DNA of 64,000 bases from Flagellimonas alvinocaridis. GTDB taxonomy: Bacteria; Bacteroidota; Bacteroidia; Flavobacteriales; Flavobacteriaceae. Below the pieces are notes generated by a model, which ran no database searches, was not told the DNA's origin, and saw nothing but the letters and a program-made list of their open reading frames with translations. The stretch's first letter is position 1. Every line of letters starts with the position of its first letter. The stretch lies in contig NZ_SNTZ01000001.1 in assembly GCF_004916895.1 (NCBI RefSeq), positions 590,263-654,262 on the forward strand, written 5' to 3'. The position numbers and the translations under genes were made by a program. Positions 16,927 through 31,000 of the stretch are shown one piece after another.

Positions 16927-19008
16927 ATGCGCACCAAAAAACCTTTACTACTACTACTTTATATCTTGCTACTTGCTTCAACCGGATTACACGGACAGGA
17001 AGAGGACCCTTTTGTTCCCTATAATATTCCTTCCCAAAACTTGTTGAAATTCAACAGGTTCATGATCAATCCAACGTTTTCCACGGTGCGAGAAGATAAG
17101 TCATACATCAACTTATTTCATAGAAACCAGTCGGTATCTTTTGACGACAACAACCAAGTTTACTTCTTGAGCTACAGTGGTAGGGTAAGCGATAGAAGTG
17201 GGGTAGGACTAAGTCTCTTTACCAACAGGGAAGGGGTTTTTAACAATTTTGGTGTACACGCAAATTACGCATATGGTGTTCGATTGAGCCCAAAAAGCAA
17301 CTTTACTTTTGGGGCCAACTTTTCGTACTACCAAAGTGCCTTAAACCAAGACAGGATCAACGCCATTGAGGATGATCCATTTTTGAACACTTTGGAGAGT
17401 AGTTCCTTGATCAGTTTTCAACCTGGTTTCAATCTTTCCATAGGTAGTTTTGATATTGGTGGTTTTGCTGAAAATTTATTCGATTACAACCTTAAGAACA
17501 GTGAATCTGTCACTGAATTCAATGAGAAAACCTATTCCGGGCACCTGCAATATACCCATCAGTTTAAAAATGGAGCGGGACTTTTGGAACATGGTAGATT
17601 AATGCCTTTGGCACGTGTTAGGAAAGTAGGGGAAGAAAATATAGTACTTGGCGGAAATTTAATTCTTGACCTTCCAAAGCTGGGTTGGGTACAAGCTGGT
17701 TATGATGATTTTTATGGTGCATCTGCCGGTCTTGGCTTTAACCTTACCAAGAACATTTCTCTAGGATATACCGTAGAAAAAGGACTTAGCAACAATTTTG
17801 AAAACTTTGGGGTAAGCCATGAAATTTCATTGGCCTATTCCTTTACGCCCAACTTGACCGAGGACCGGGTAATGTTGGAAAAAGAAAACGATGCTTTGGT
17901 CGAAAACGAAAATGTTCCGCAAGATAGTCTGAGCATTACGGAAAAAGACCTTGAAATTGCCCAGTTGAAAGACAAGCTTGCAGAAAACGATGCCATATTG
18001 GATGAGTTGTTGTACCGTCAAGACTCCATTGAAAGCACCCGAAAAAAGGATTTGGAAAAGCGGTTTGAAACCGTCATGAAAATGGTTCGTCGCGAAACCA
18101 ACGGTCAAAATCCTGCGTTGGAAGAAAAAGCAAAACAAGTGTATTTTGCCGATATGGACAGCGCCGACCTTGTTGCGCAAACCAAGTCGCAACCATTATC
18201 CAACCATGGTCTTTCCAATACTTCCTCGGCCAAAAAAATCATCAGATTAAATGATGCAAAAGCGAAAAACAATGTAGCCAACACGTCTACAGTGAAAAAG
18301 GACAAGATTTATGGCACCAATGTTAAGACCAACAAAAGTGTTCGTTTTAAGTCAAATAATATCCCAAATGTTCAAAGTGGGCACTATTTGATTGCCAACG
18401 TTTTCAAAAACCCTGAAAACGTAGATGCCTTTGTTGCCCAACTGCGTGAACAAGGTATCGACGCCGGATATTTTGAAAACCCGAAAAACGGTCTCAACTA
18501 CGTATACCTTGACGGGTACAAGAACAAAAACGATGCCCTAAAAGCTTATCATTCCAAGCTTAACGGAGCATACCAAGGAGATGCTTGGGTCATGAACGTC
18601 AATGACGGCACCGCAACCATTCATGGCTTTGTGAACAATGCCAAAGAAAATGCCCCGGGTTCATCCAAATACGGTAACAACAACTTACACAAAAATGTAA
18701 GCAAGGGTAGTGGAGCAACCACCCAGGTTACCTACAAAACTATCAAAGCGGACGGATTACCATCTGGCTTCTACATCATTGCCAGTGTTTTTGACAATTC
18801 ATCCAGTGCCAATCGTTTTGTAAAAGAATTGAACGCAAGAGGCCTAAATGCCAGTTATTTCATAAATCCAGAGGACAACTACCGTTATGTATACCTCAAA
18901 AAACATGAAACCTGGAACAACGCCTTGACCTCATACTATTCCAAACTAAACGCCTCGTATGATGACCAAATGTGGATCATGCGTGTAAAACCCAACTACA
19001 ATAGCTAA
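16927..19008 (+). CDS. sprD: PorP/SprF-like outer-membrane protein with two SPOR-like C-terminal repeats (SprD position)
   Basis: A 693-residue protein. After a signal peptide (MRTKKPLLLLLYILLLASTGLHGQ), residues about 30-320 form a PorP/SprF-type barrel domain (SQNLLKFNRFMINPTFST... GYTVEKGLSNNFENFGVSHEISLAYSF). Next comes a charged coiled coil (about 320-400) and a linker. Two related C-terminal modules follow, at about 480-560 (SGHYLIANVFKNPENVDAFVAQL) and 610-690 (SGFYIIASVFDNSSSANRFVKEL), with the SPOR-like pattern hydrophobic-strand, helix, YVYLxxYxN. SPOR domains usually bind denuded peptidoglycan, so it could tie the outer-membrane export partner to the cell wall. The frame extends upstream into the sprC-like gene, but the signal peptide fixes ATG 16927. 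It ends 2 bp before the giant adhesin gene. Symbol from synteny. Confidence 0.7.
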   Translation: MRTKKPLLLLLYILLLASTGLHGQEEDPFVPYNIPSQNLLKFNRFMINPTFSTVREDKSYINLFHRNQSVSFDDNNQVYFLSYSGRVSDRSGVGLSLFTNREGVFNNFGVHANYAYGVRLSPKSNFTFGANFSYYQSALNQDRINAIEDDPFLNTLESSSLISFQPGFNLSIGSFDIGGFAENLFDYNLKNSESVTEFNEKTYSGHLQYTHQFKNGAGLLEHGRLMPLARVRKVGEENIVLGGNLILDLPKLGWVQAGYDDFYGASAGLGFNLTKNISLGYTVEKGLSNNFENFGVSHEISLAYSFTPNLTEDRVMLEKENDALVENENVPQDSLSITEKDLEIAQLKDKLAENDAILDELLYRQDSIESTRKKDLEKRFETVMKMVRRETNGQNPALEEKAKQVYFADMDSADLVAQTKSQPLSNHGLSNTSSAKKIIRLNDAKAKNNVANTSTVKKDKIYGTNVKTNKSVRFKSNNIPNVQSGHYLIANVFKNPENVDAFVAQLREQGIDAGYFENPKNGLNYVYLDGYKNKNDALKAYHSKLNGAYQGDAWVMNVNDGTATIHGFVNNAKENAPGSSKYGNNNLHKNVSKGSGATTQVTYKTIKADGLPSGFYIIASVFDNSSSANRFVKELNARGLNASYFINPEDNYRYVYLKKHETWNNALTSYYSKLNASYDDQMWIMRVKPNYNS

Positions 19009-19010
19009 CC

Positions 19011-22000
19011 ATGGCCAAACCTTTACATAAAATATTGCTGTTCTTAGGGATGGCACTCATCTCTTGGGTGGGTACCTCCCAGGTTAAGAACACCTTTGAC
19101 GTTCGTTATGCAAACGAACTCAGGGGTGATTTGACCTTTATCGCCAACAATATTGTGAACCGGGATTCAAGTACCTCAGACCCTGAAGACCCATACAACG
19201 CAACTGGTTCAAGCTCATCTTATAATGATGATTTGAACATGCAATACATAGATATAGATGGTGACCCTTCCACCTTTAGCTCAAGTAGTGCCACACTATC
19301 TATTCCAGACCCCTCATGTTCTTTAATCCGATATGCAGGTTTATATTGGTCGGCGGTGTACCGGGACAATAATAGAAGCACAGATTTTAACCAAGTAAAG
19401 TTTAGGGTTCCAGGAGGGGCGTACCAAGACTTGACTGCCGATGAAATCCTGTTTGATGGTGAAGGGGATGCAGATTTTGGAAACTATGCACCGTACGCTT
19501 GCTATAAAGACGTAACTTCTATAGTTACTGCATTGGCCACCCCAAGTGGGGAGTACTTTGTTGGTAATGTGCGAGCCAGTTCTGGAGATAGTGTGCAAGG
19601 TGGTGTTTCTGGAGGTTGGACTTTGGTTATCGTATATGAAAATCCAACCCTGCCCGGTAAATACATCACAACCTTTGATGGTTATGCCGGTATAAAATCA
19701 GGACAAACTGTTGATGTTCCTTTCAGTGGATTTACTACTCTTCCCGCTCCATTTCCGGTTCGTGCTAAATTGGGTGTGGCCACTTTGGAAGGTGACAACC
19801 GAATCTCAGGGGATAGATTGGCCATACGTGCAGACAGCAATGCTGGTTTCACCACACTAGGAAACACAGTAAACCCAACCACCAACTTTTTTAACAGTAA
19901 CATAACCATTGAGGACAACATAATTACTACCCGAAACCCAAATAGTATAAACACATTGGGTTGGGATGTTGATCTATTTACCATACCAAACCCTAGCCGT
20001 ACGGTTATACCAAATAGTGAAACCGGGGCCACATTACGGGCATCGTCAACACAAGATAAGTACGATATCTTTTTTACCTCCTTGGACGTTGAAATCATTG
20101 AGCCCAACATGGCGCTCACCAAAACCGTAGAGGATATTGCCGGAAACGATATCACCGGATTAGGGGTTAATCTAGGGCAGTATTTAGACTATGTTCTTAG
20201 TTTTGAGAATGTTGGAAATGACGACGCCGTTAACTATACAATAAGAGACATACTCCCTCTTAATGTTACCTTGGATGAGAGCACCATTTCCATGCCTGCC
20301 GGAGTTACTTATTCCTATGACCCCGGTACAAGGACGATTACTTTTAACATTCCTGATAATTTAGTGCAAGAAGGAGATCCTCCAGCAACAATCCGTATGC
20401 GGGTACAAGTGGCAGAAAATTGTTTCGACTTTATTGACGCCTGTACGGACATCATCCAGAACTTGGCCTATTCCACTTATAGTGGTGCCATAAACAGTGC
20501 ACAGATTACAGACGACCCCAGTGTTTCCGAATTTGACGGTTGTGGTTTCCCAACACCTGGGGCCACAAACTTTTTGTTGGACGACTTAAGCGCCTGTAAT
20601 TTTAGTAGGACCGTTCAACTCTGTGGGGACGATGTGCTTTTGGATGCAGGAGACAATTTTGATAACTATATCTGGTACCGTGATGAAAATGGCAACAACC
20701 AAATTGATATAGGAACCGATACTGTTATTACCGATGCTGATGCGGATAGCGACCCAAGTACCATGGTGGTTACAGAAGTGGGAACCTATTTGGTTGATAA
20801 ACAAGTTGCTGACCCCTGTAAAGATTTCATGGAAATCATTGTAGTTGAATTGTTTGGTTCAGTGCAAAGCAACCCTATCACCGCAATGATCAATGATACA
20901 TCAAACACCATTGATGGGGAGATTCAAATTTGTCCCAATGATGGTAGCGAATTGCCGGAAATCTTCCTTTGTGGTCTTAACGACACCGAGTTGCTCCAAG
21001 TGAATATCCCCGATGCCGTAAGTATAGAGTGGCAACAACTTGATGAGTCAAGCTGCCCTGCAGCAATTGACGGCTGTGCCAACACCAATGCGGGTTGTGG
21101 ATGGACCAATGTTGGTTTGGGCAACGATTATGTGGCTTCAGACTCTGGGCAATACCGATTGATCATCAATTATCTAAATGGATGTTTCAGCAGGTTCCAT
21201 TTCAACATTTACAAGAACCCGCTCAACCCACAATACACCTCAAGAGACATTATTTGTGATACAGATGGAAACATCACGGTTACAAACATGCCCCTAAACT
21301 ATGAGTACCAACTTTTAGATCAAACCACAGGAAATGTAATTGTTCCTTACGGACCAAGCCCTAGCTTTGATATCGACACTAATGGCGCCTATAGTGTTGA
21401 AATGAGACAACAGGGAGTAACCGATGGATGTGTTTTTGTCCTAGAAAATATTGGTGTCCTTCGAAGAAATTTCCAAGTAGACATTACTACTCAAGACACC
21501 AATTGTAACGGTTTGGGTGAAATAGCCATATCTGTGCTCAATGTAGAGCCACAATACAGTTACGAAATAGCACAAGGAGGTACTGTTGTGGATACTTTTG
21601 GACCTTCAACAGACAACAACTATACTTTTGAAAATTTAAATGCCGGAGTATACGATGTAACCGTAACTACAGATGATAACTGTACTTATACAGAACAAGT
21701 CACCATTGTTGATTCTTCAGATCTAGATTTAAACGCAAGGATTTCTCAACACATTACCTGTAGAGAAGGTAATATACTAATGGAGTCCACAGGAGGGAAA
21801 ACACCACATTTATATGCTATTTGGTCTTATGTGGATGAATTGGGCAACCCCGTAATTTCATACCCCACTGTAGCAGACATACCGCCTTCTGAATTTCAAA
21901 CCAGTCAAATTTTTGATATCTATGACCCAGGTGATTATACCTTCGTGGTGGTAGATAGGTTTGATTGTTATGATATCTCCAATACCGTCACTATCGAGTT

Positions 22001-25000
22001 TAGACCAGCAGCTGATTTTGATCCAACGGTGATTACTGATGTGCTTTGTTATGGGGAATCAACAGGGGCAATTACTTTTAATCTAATCAACAGCAATGGG
22101 TATCAACTAACTTACTATTTATTCGATGCAACTGGTTTTGATGAGAACGCCTACGACTACAATAATGCCTTGGCCACTAACACTACCGGCTATTTTCCAA
22201 ATTTAGCTAACGGTGACTATGCCGTGGTAATAAACCAACGTAAAGGAAGTGCATCATGTGATTATTTTGAGTATGCTTCCATTACAGCCCCAACAGATAG
22301 CTTGGATGGGGATGCAGCATTGATTCAAGATTATACTTGTTTACAAAATGGAATTATTGAGGCCCAAAATGTAACCGGGGGTACAGCACCCTACGAATAC
22401 AGTATTGATGGGGTAAACTTTGTAAGTGGTGCTGGTGCAGAAACCTTCACAGGGCTTACCGATGGAACTTACACCATCACCATAAGGGACGATAACGGCT
22501 GTACAGTTACCACCGACCCTATTACTTTAGATGCCCTTGATCCTCCAACGGATCTTACATTTTCGGCTACCAATCCAACATGTCCTGCCTTTGTTTCCGA
22601 TGTTACCTTAACCACTACGGGAGGCACACCAAACTTGACCTATGAAATCATTGCCCCTGCAGCAAGTGTAATCAACAATGGAAACAATGCCACTTTTACC
22701 GGATTGGCCCCGGACACGTATATGTTCCGTGTAACCGACAGCAATGGATGTTTCTATGATGAAAGCTACACCATAAACCCTGTTACTGAAATAACGGTTA
22801 CTGGGCAATTGGTGAGCAATATTAGCTGTTTGGGAGACACAGATGGAGAGCTACGATATATTGTGGCAAACTTTAATACAGATTACGATTATTCGGTAAC
22901 TGGCCCTGCAACTTTCAATGGAAGCGCCCAAACCAATGGAACCATTTCCTTGAACAACTTGGCGGCAGGTACCTACACCATTACCGTAACCGATAACTTT
23001 ACCAATTGTACCGATACCGCCAGTGTTACCATAAATGCTCCGGCTTCGGCATTGACCGCCTCACATTCAGTGGTACAGCCTAGCTGTGTTTCCACAGGCT
23101 CTGTTACCATTATAGCATCTGGAGGATGGGGTGGCAATAGTTATGAAATTACTGCCGGGCCTGCTGGTTATGTATTGCCTGCAGCACAATCCAACGGTTT
23201 GTTCTCCAATTTAACCATTGGTGGGACCTATACCTATACCGTAACCGATTCCAATGGTTGTGTTTATACAGACACTTTTGATATTATTGAAGCAGTTGCC
23301 CCCGTACTGGCCATTGTGCCCAATGATATTTGTTATGATGATGCCGTTGGTTTAACCCTAACCGCAAACGTAACTTCTGGTGGGGACGGAAACTACGAAT
23401 ACAGCCTTAATGGTGGTCCATTTCAGGTAAGCAATGTATTCTCTGGCCTTGGCCCAGGAAGTTATACCATCCAAGTCCGTGATGGAAACACCTGTACAGA
23501 TTCAGAATCGATCACCATTGATCCAGAACTGAGTGTAATCGCTTCTTCGCCCAACGTAACCGCTTGTGGTACAGATTCAGACATAAATATTACCGCAACA
23601 GGTGGAGATGGGAACTATGTTTACGCTGTTGTACCTGATGGAACAACTCCAAATGCCGGAGATTTTTCAGGAACCAATCCTGTAACCAGAGGAACAGGTA
23701 ATTATGACGTATATGTTCGTGATAACAATGGCGCAGCAGGATACTGCGAGGCTTCTTTCGACATCACCATTTCACAAGATCCGCCTTTGGCATTGGTGGT
23801 TTCTGATACTGGAATCCTTTGTAGTGGTGAAGCCCAGGCTACCATAACCATAACTGCTTCAGGTGGTGAGGCGCCCTATCAATACAGCATCAACAACGGT
23901 GCTACCTATCAGACTTCCAATACGTTTGTAAACCAAGCCGCTGGAAGTTATAACATCCGCGTTAGGGATGCAAACGGTTGTTTGGTCAATGAAATATATA
24001 CTATTACCGAGCCCCTTACGCTTTCTGCTTCCGCCGCCGTTACCCAATTGGCCGAGTGTAACCCAGGCTTGGGTGCAGAGGTGCGCATTACCAATGCTAT
24101 TGGAGGAACTGCTCCATATGAATACAGCTTTAATGGAGGAACTTCGTATGGCCCAAGTTCAATAGGGTATTTGTTGCCTGGTACGCATACCGTTTACATC
24201 AGGGATGCCAATCTTTGTACCTACCCAATGACGGTGACCATTGATCCTGAACCAACCCCTCCGGGTGTTACCGCATCAATAGATTATGAATGTGATGGAG
24301 AGGGTATCGTTACCCTAACCCCGGACAGTGCCGCTTTTGATTATACATATGAAATAGATGGAAATCCAAACACTCCTTCTACTTCAAATGTATTTAACAA
24401 TGTTGGGGTTGGACCACACACCATAACTGTAAACTATACTAGCAACACAGCTCCTTCACCAAGTGTGTTGTTATTGGAAACCTTTGGGTCTGGACCAAAT
24501 ACAAGTATTCCTGAAGTAGACCCGGCTTATTGCTATGAACCCCAGAATGGTTCCATTAACTCTTGCGGTTGGGGTATAGACACCCATATCCAAGATGGAG
24601 AATATTCGGTTACGCAAACCATCGTGAACCCATATGGTTCATGGAGAAGTCCCAACGATCACTCTGCTTTGGCCAATGGTAGATTTTTAGCCATGAATGT
24701 GGGTGGTGCTGTTGGCCCTAATGGTATCATCTATGCAAAAAGAAACATTGAGGTGGTTCCCAACCGGGACATAACCATCTCGCTATGGGCGTTCAACTTA
24801 TTAAGGGTTGGAACTGGAGGTGCTGATCCGGATATCGATATTCAATTGGTAGATGGAGTGGGCACCGTTATTGCCAGTACCACCACTGGGAATGTACCTA
24901 AAAACAACGATGCCAACGACTGGCAAAACTATACCGTTACCCTTAACCCTGGCGCCAATTCCAATTTGGACATTGTCATCAGAACCAACTCTGCTGTTAC

Positions 25001-28000
25001 AGGGGGTAATGACATCGCCATAGATGATATTGAAGCATTCCAAACTCCAGAGGTTTGTGGTGGTTCGTTGACTGTTGATGTCAATATTGAGGATGGCCAT
25101 GCCTTTGATAGTGCTATTACCGCCTTTACCGAAATTTCCTGTAATGGTGCGGCCGACGGTTCTATTACGTTTGAAACTGAAAATTTTGACCCAGCAACTG
25201 GATTTACCTATCAAGTAAATGGTGGTGTGGTTTCTGCTGCCCAATTTGCAAGTCCAATCACCGTAAACGGATTGGCCGCAGGTAATCACACGATTACCAT
25301 TGTTGATTTAAGGGACCCTGCTTGCTCCGTGACCCTTAATCAAACTTTAACAGAGCCTAATGCTTTGGATGCTTCTGCCTCTGTGACCAGCATAATGACC
25401 TGTTCCAACGGAGGAGCTACGATTACGGCTTCTGCAACCGGTGGAACACCAGTATACCAATACCAATTGGAAGATACTGGTGGCGGTGTACTTGTAGGAT
25501 ATCAATCCTCCAATATATTCCCTGGACTTGTGGCTGGAGACTATATTGTTCGTGTACGGGACACCAATCTTTGTGAAGATGCTGTTGATGCTGCCATTAC
25601 TGTTGTGCCTCCTGCAAATATTGTTTTTGATGTAACTCCCACCGCCTGTTACAGTGGAGACAACAACGGTACCATTCTAGTAGATGTAACTGGTGGTAAT
25701 GGAGATTATCAATTTAGTTTAAATGGCGGTCCATGGATAACCCCCAGCCCTTCCAATTCCACTAACCATACCTTCTCAGGTTTGGCTGCAGGAAACTATA
25801 CTATCAATGTAAGGGATGGCTTTGGTTGTGTAGGTACCCTTCAAAATGTAACCATTGTAGATGCGCTTATTGCCACAGTGGATGTTGAAGACATTACCAC
25901 TTGTGCCGATGGCAGTATTTCTGTTACGGCTTCTGGTGGTTCGCCCACTTTGGAGTATGCTTTTGTACCCACCACCACAGATCCAACCGGATTCTTCTCT
26001 ACAACCAACACATATACTGTAACTGCTGGAAACGAAGGCACTTACGATGTGTACGTAAGGGACAACTCTGCCACAGCTCCATTCTGTGAGTTTATGGAAA
26101 CAGTAACTGTGAACCCGGCCACACCGTTGACTATGACGGCTACACCAACAGATCCTGAATGTCATGATGGTGTTGGATCTATTTTGGTGAACATTACTTC
26201 CGGGATTGCTCCGTATACTATTCAAATCATTGATTTGGACAACGGTGGTGCATCTGATCAGACCAACACCAATGTAGTGGCCTCTTCAAGAACTTATTAT
26301 AACCTAATGCCCGGCGACTACACCATCAATGTAACCGATGCAACAGGTTGTACCATTACCGATACGCAGACCATCAATAATCCTGATGAGTTGACTGGCA
26401 TTGTATCTGGGGTTACACCTGGAACATGTACCGGTGATATAAATGATTTCGGCTTTGAATTCTCTGGATATCCCACCACTTTAGGAACCATTCAATTTAG
26501 TGACGATGGTGGTGCCACATGGATAGGGGACAACTCAGCACCAGGTACTTCAGACCAATTTACCGGATACGTTTCTGGTCAAACCGTTTATCCTTCCATG
26601 AGAACTGTGGATGGTTCAAACAATACCATTTGTCAGACGGACCTTCCGCCATTCATCATACCTTATCCGTTAGATGACTTGGATATTACCATTTTGCCTA
26701 TTGTCGTAAACTGTAATGAGCTTCAAGTTACCGTGCGGGGACAGAACGGTACGGCACCATACGAATACACCTATTCAGATGACCCTGCAAACTTTAATCC
26801 TGCTACTGCCACTTGGACAGCACCTTTGCCTTTGGGAACAACCCATACCTTTACAGGGTTGGTGCCCGGTAGAACGTACACCTTCTACGTTAGGGACAAT
26901 GCAACCTGTGTTCGTCAAAGTAGCGTAAATGTGAATGACATTATCACCGTTCCTTTGGAAATTACCTCAAGCATTACGCCAAGCTGTGATGGGGCAAACA
27001 ACGGAAGTATCACCTATACCGTAACTGATAACCAAGCTCCTTTTGAAACCCAGTTTAGATGGACCTTGTACGATATGAGTTCTGGTTCTGCGGTATTTGT
27101 AACAGATAGTGGGGGAATAGTACCTTTCTCTTCTCCACAACAAGATGTTACCATTACCAATTTAGCGCCCGGCAACTACTTTATAGAAGTTGTAGAGGTA
27201 GACAGCTTTAATAATGATAGCTGTGTAGGTGCTACTGAAAATGAACTGTTGATGGAACTTGATCCGTTAAACGGAACACCCAATGTGCTACAAGATATTA
27301 CTTGTAATTCCCCTGGGCTTATTGAGGTTCAGAACCCCTTGGGCGGTGGTGGCATATACACCTATACTGTTACAGGTCCTGCTCCTTTCACAACCATTAC
27401 AGCAACTGCGGACAACCCCATTGAAATACCAGCAAATTCACCAGCAGGCAGTTATTCCATACTAATGCAAGATCAATATGGTTGTTCCGTTCCTCTGGGA
27501 TCGGTTAACCTAGATTTGGCCCCAAATCCTACCATAGACTCATTGGTTGTTGACAACTGTACCGTTCCTGCTACGGTTACCGTGAACGCCACAAGTGCGG
27601 CACTCCCCATATTGTATTCGTTGGATGGCGGCACCACTTATCTGAACAATGGTGGTGTATTCAATAATGTAGCTGTTGGCACCTATAATGTCGCTATCAT
27701 TGACGCCAATGGATGTGTTGATACAGATACGGTCACGGTTCATCCCCTACTCCAAGTAGATGTAGCCTTGACCAAATTATTGGATTGTTCACCAAGCCCT
27801 GATGCCGAAATTACCATTAATGTACTTCAAGGCTCTGGTAGCTATGATTATGAGATTTCCGATGGTTCGGGAATTGTGGTAAGCAGAACAAACTTGTCCA
27901 CCAATCCGTTGGTGTTCAGCACTACAACTGTTGAGGATTATATTATTACTGTTTTTGATAACAATACAGCTTCACCTGAATGTTCAAGGGTTTTCAATGT

Positions 28001-31000
28001 ATCGGTTCCTCCTGCCATTATGCCTTCATTCAACATTACCTCTTTCACAGATGTAACTTGTAATGGTGATGCCGATGGTACCATCTCAGTAAGTGCTATA
28101 GACAGCGGTACAGGACCTTATACATTTGAAATTATTTCAGGGCCTGGAAGCGCAGCTTCCTTCCCATTGGCGCCTACTTCAAACAACGCCACCACGGCTA
28201 CCTTTACTGGACTCGAAGGTAGTGCTGCCGGTATTACTTATACCATTGAAGTAACAGCAGCCAACGGTTGTACAACAACATTAACCCAGGTTATTTCCCA
28301 ACCAGACCCAGTTGCAAACGTAAACACCAATGTGGTTGAATTTCTCTGTACTGCCGGAAATAATATGAACAATGCCACCATAACAGTGGATACAGCGTCC
28401 ATTACTGGAGGAAGTGGCAATTATGTCATTTATGAATTCATAAATGACAATGGTACGCCAGCTACTGGTGATGATGTTGTGGTACAATCTGGTCCAAACA
28501 ACGTTTACATCGAAACCAATACAGCTGGAGGAAGCTACATCATCAATGTCTATGATGATAATGGATGTATGGGAACCGCTACGGAGACCATTGCCCCATT
28601 TGATGAATTGCAACCCGCAACTGTTGCTGTTGATGCTGTTGCCACTTGCGTTACAGGTGAAGACATTACCATTACTGCATTTGGTTCCTTGACAAACTCA
28701 AACACGCATCCTGCAAACTATGAGTTCAGAATATTGCCAGCAGGCGTATTCCAAGCATCAGGAATCTTTACTGGATTGTCCGTGGGCACCCACAACTTTG
28801 AAGTAAGGAATACCGTAACAGGTTGTATTGTTGGCGTTTCCCATACTGTGGCTGACCCAGAGGTGTTGGATCTTATTGTAGTTGGAACCACAGATATTAC
28901 CTGCTTTGGTGATACGGATGGCGAAGTGCAGCTCAATCTAGTGGATGCATCAAGCATTACCTATGCAAGTGCAACCAGCTACACCCTGTACTACGACATA
29001 AACAATACACCCGCCAACTTGGCCGATGATGTGGTTACCACTGGTTCAGATACCGATGGAAGCTTCACCATTTCCGGTCTTGCTGCTGGAACATACTACA
29101 TAGAGGTAACGGACACCAATCCGCCAGGATCTGCTTGTGTCTATAGTGAATCATTCAATATTGCGGGCCCTGCCGCCGCTATCGCGGGAGCAACCCAAGT
29201 TACGCCAATCACCTGTGCTGGAAACGACGGTATCATTGAAATCATCAATGTGACCGGAGGTTGGGGTGGATACCAATATTATGTAGGCACTTCTGCTCCT
29301 TCAGGACCTGGCGATTATGTCCCTGGAGCGACCTTTAGCACGCTTGGTGTTGGAACCTATGAAGCATGGGTAATCGATGCCGGTGGCTGTGCGCAACTGA
29401 TTCAGGACAATATTGTGCTTGTAGATCCAACTCCAATTACAGCCGCATTGCAAATCAACCAAGATAATTGTACCGTCTTCCAAGGAGAGATTGAGGTGGT
29501 GGGAACTGCTGGCGGCCAAGGAAGCAACTATACCTATCAATTAATCCGTAACGGATCTAATGTTGGCTCTCCGCAGACTAGTGCCATATTCTCTGGTTTG
29601 GGTGCCGGCACTTATGAGGTATTGATTGCCGATCAATGGTCTTGTACCGAAATTGTAGGCCCAGTAGAGCTATTGGATGTAATGACGGCAACGGCTACTG
29701 TTGATAAGCCTATTGATTGTACTGTAGATCCCGGAGGCCATGTAACTATAAATGTAAATGGAGGTTCTTCCAACTTGACCTTTGCGGTAGAATTCCCTGA
29801 TGGATCTACGCCTCTACCAACAAATGCCACAGGAATATTTACTGGACTTACCATGCCTGGTACGTATACCTTCACGGTAACCGATAACGATACAGGAACT
29901 CCTTGTACCGTCACCGTTACGCAAGAACTTGATGACAAGGTTGATCCCATTATTGATAATGTGATCATGGACCCTGTGGACTGTAATGGTGGTTCAACGG
30001 GTAGCTTAACAGTTGTTTTAGATCCAGCTTCTGTAGTAGATCCAGTATACACTTTTGAGCTGTACGAAATGTCCAACTTGGGAACACCCTATCGTTTTGC
30101 ACAGACCAGCACCGTTTTTGACAACCTTCCTGCTGGAGACTATAGGGTAAGGGTAATATCATCAAGGGCCTGTGAGGATTTCTTTGATCAAACCGTTACC
30201 GAACCAAGTATTTTGTCTGCTTCGGCCACTGCAACAGCATTTGCTTGTAATGCAAACAACACGGTTAATACCTCTACGGTTACTGTAACCCCAGTGGGTG
30301 GAACAGCGCCTTATTTGTACAGTTTGGATAACATCAACTTCCAGACATTAAACGAGTTCCAAATTGTGGATACTGGTGTTGATCAGAATATCACCATTTA
30401 TGTTGAAGATGCCAATGGATGTCTTACGACTACAGCTGTTCCTATTACGGCTATAAATGCATTCACTGCTACTGTTACGGAGAACATTGATATAACTTGT
30501 AACAACCCTGAAGAAGTTTTGATTACGGTTTCAGACAACGGAAACCCAGCCAACACCTACACTTTTGAGTTGTTGCCCGTTGGTAATACCCTTGGGTCGT
30601 TGACAGGAACTCCAACCAGTACTTCAGCAACCTTTGAGTTGACTGCTCCTGGAAGCTATGTGTTTAGGGTAACAGATACTACAACAGGCTGTTATGTGGA
30701 CACAGCGCCATATAACATTGCACCGTATGACACTATTGATGTGGTAGCATCCGTTGTATCCCATGCGCTGTGCTATGGTGGCACCGGAACTCTGGAAATT
30801 GATGTAACAGGATACGCTGGCGCCTACAATTATGAAGTGTTCCGTTCAAATGGTACAACTACTGGAATTACTGGAAGTGGCAATACCTCCGTTAATCCTT
30901 TTGAAATTCCCGATCCATCAAATCTATTGATTGGAGGCAGCTATTTTATAAGGGTTACTGAAACTGGAGCTCCTTTCTGTATTGAAAATTCCAACACAGT

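Noticed and set aside
25776..26225. Minus-strand open frame of 149 codons inside the adhesin gene (and others such as 31497-32021)
   Set aside because: These mirror the codon bias of the sprB-like repeats on the plus strand; no domain, promoter or signal supports them.
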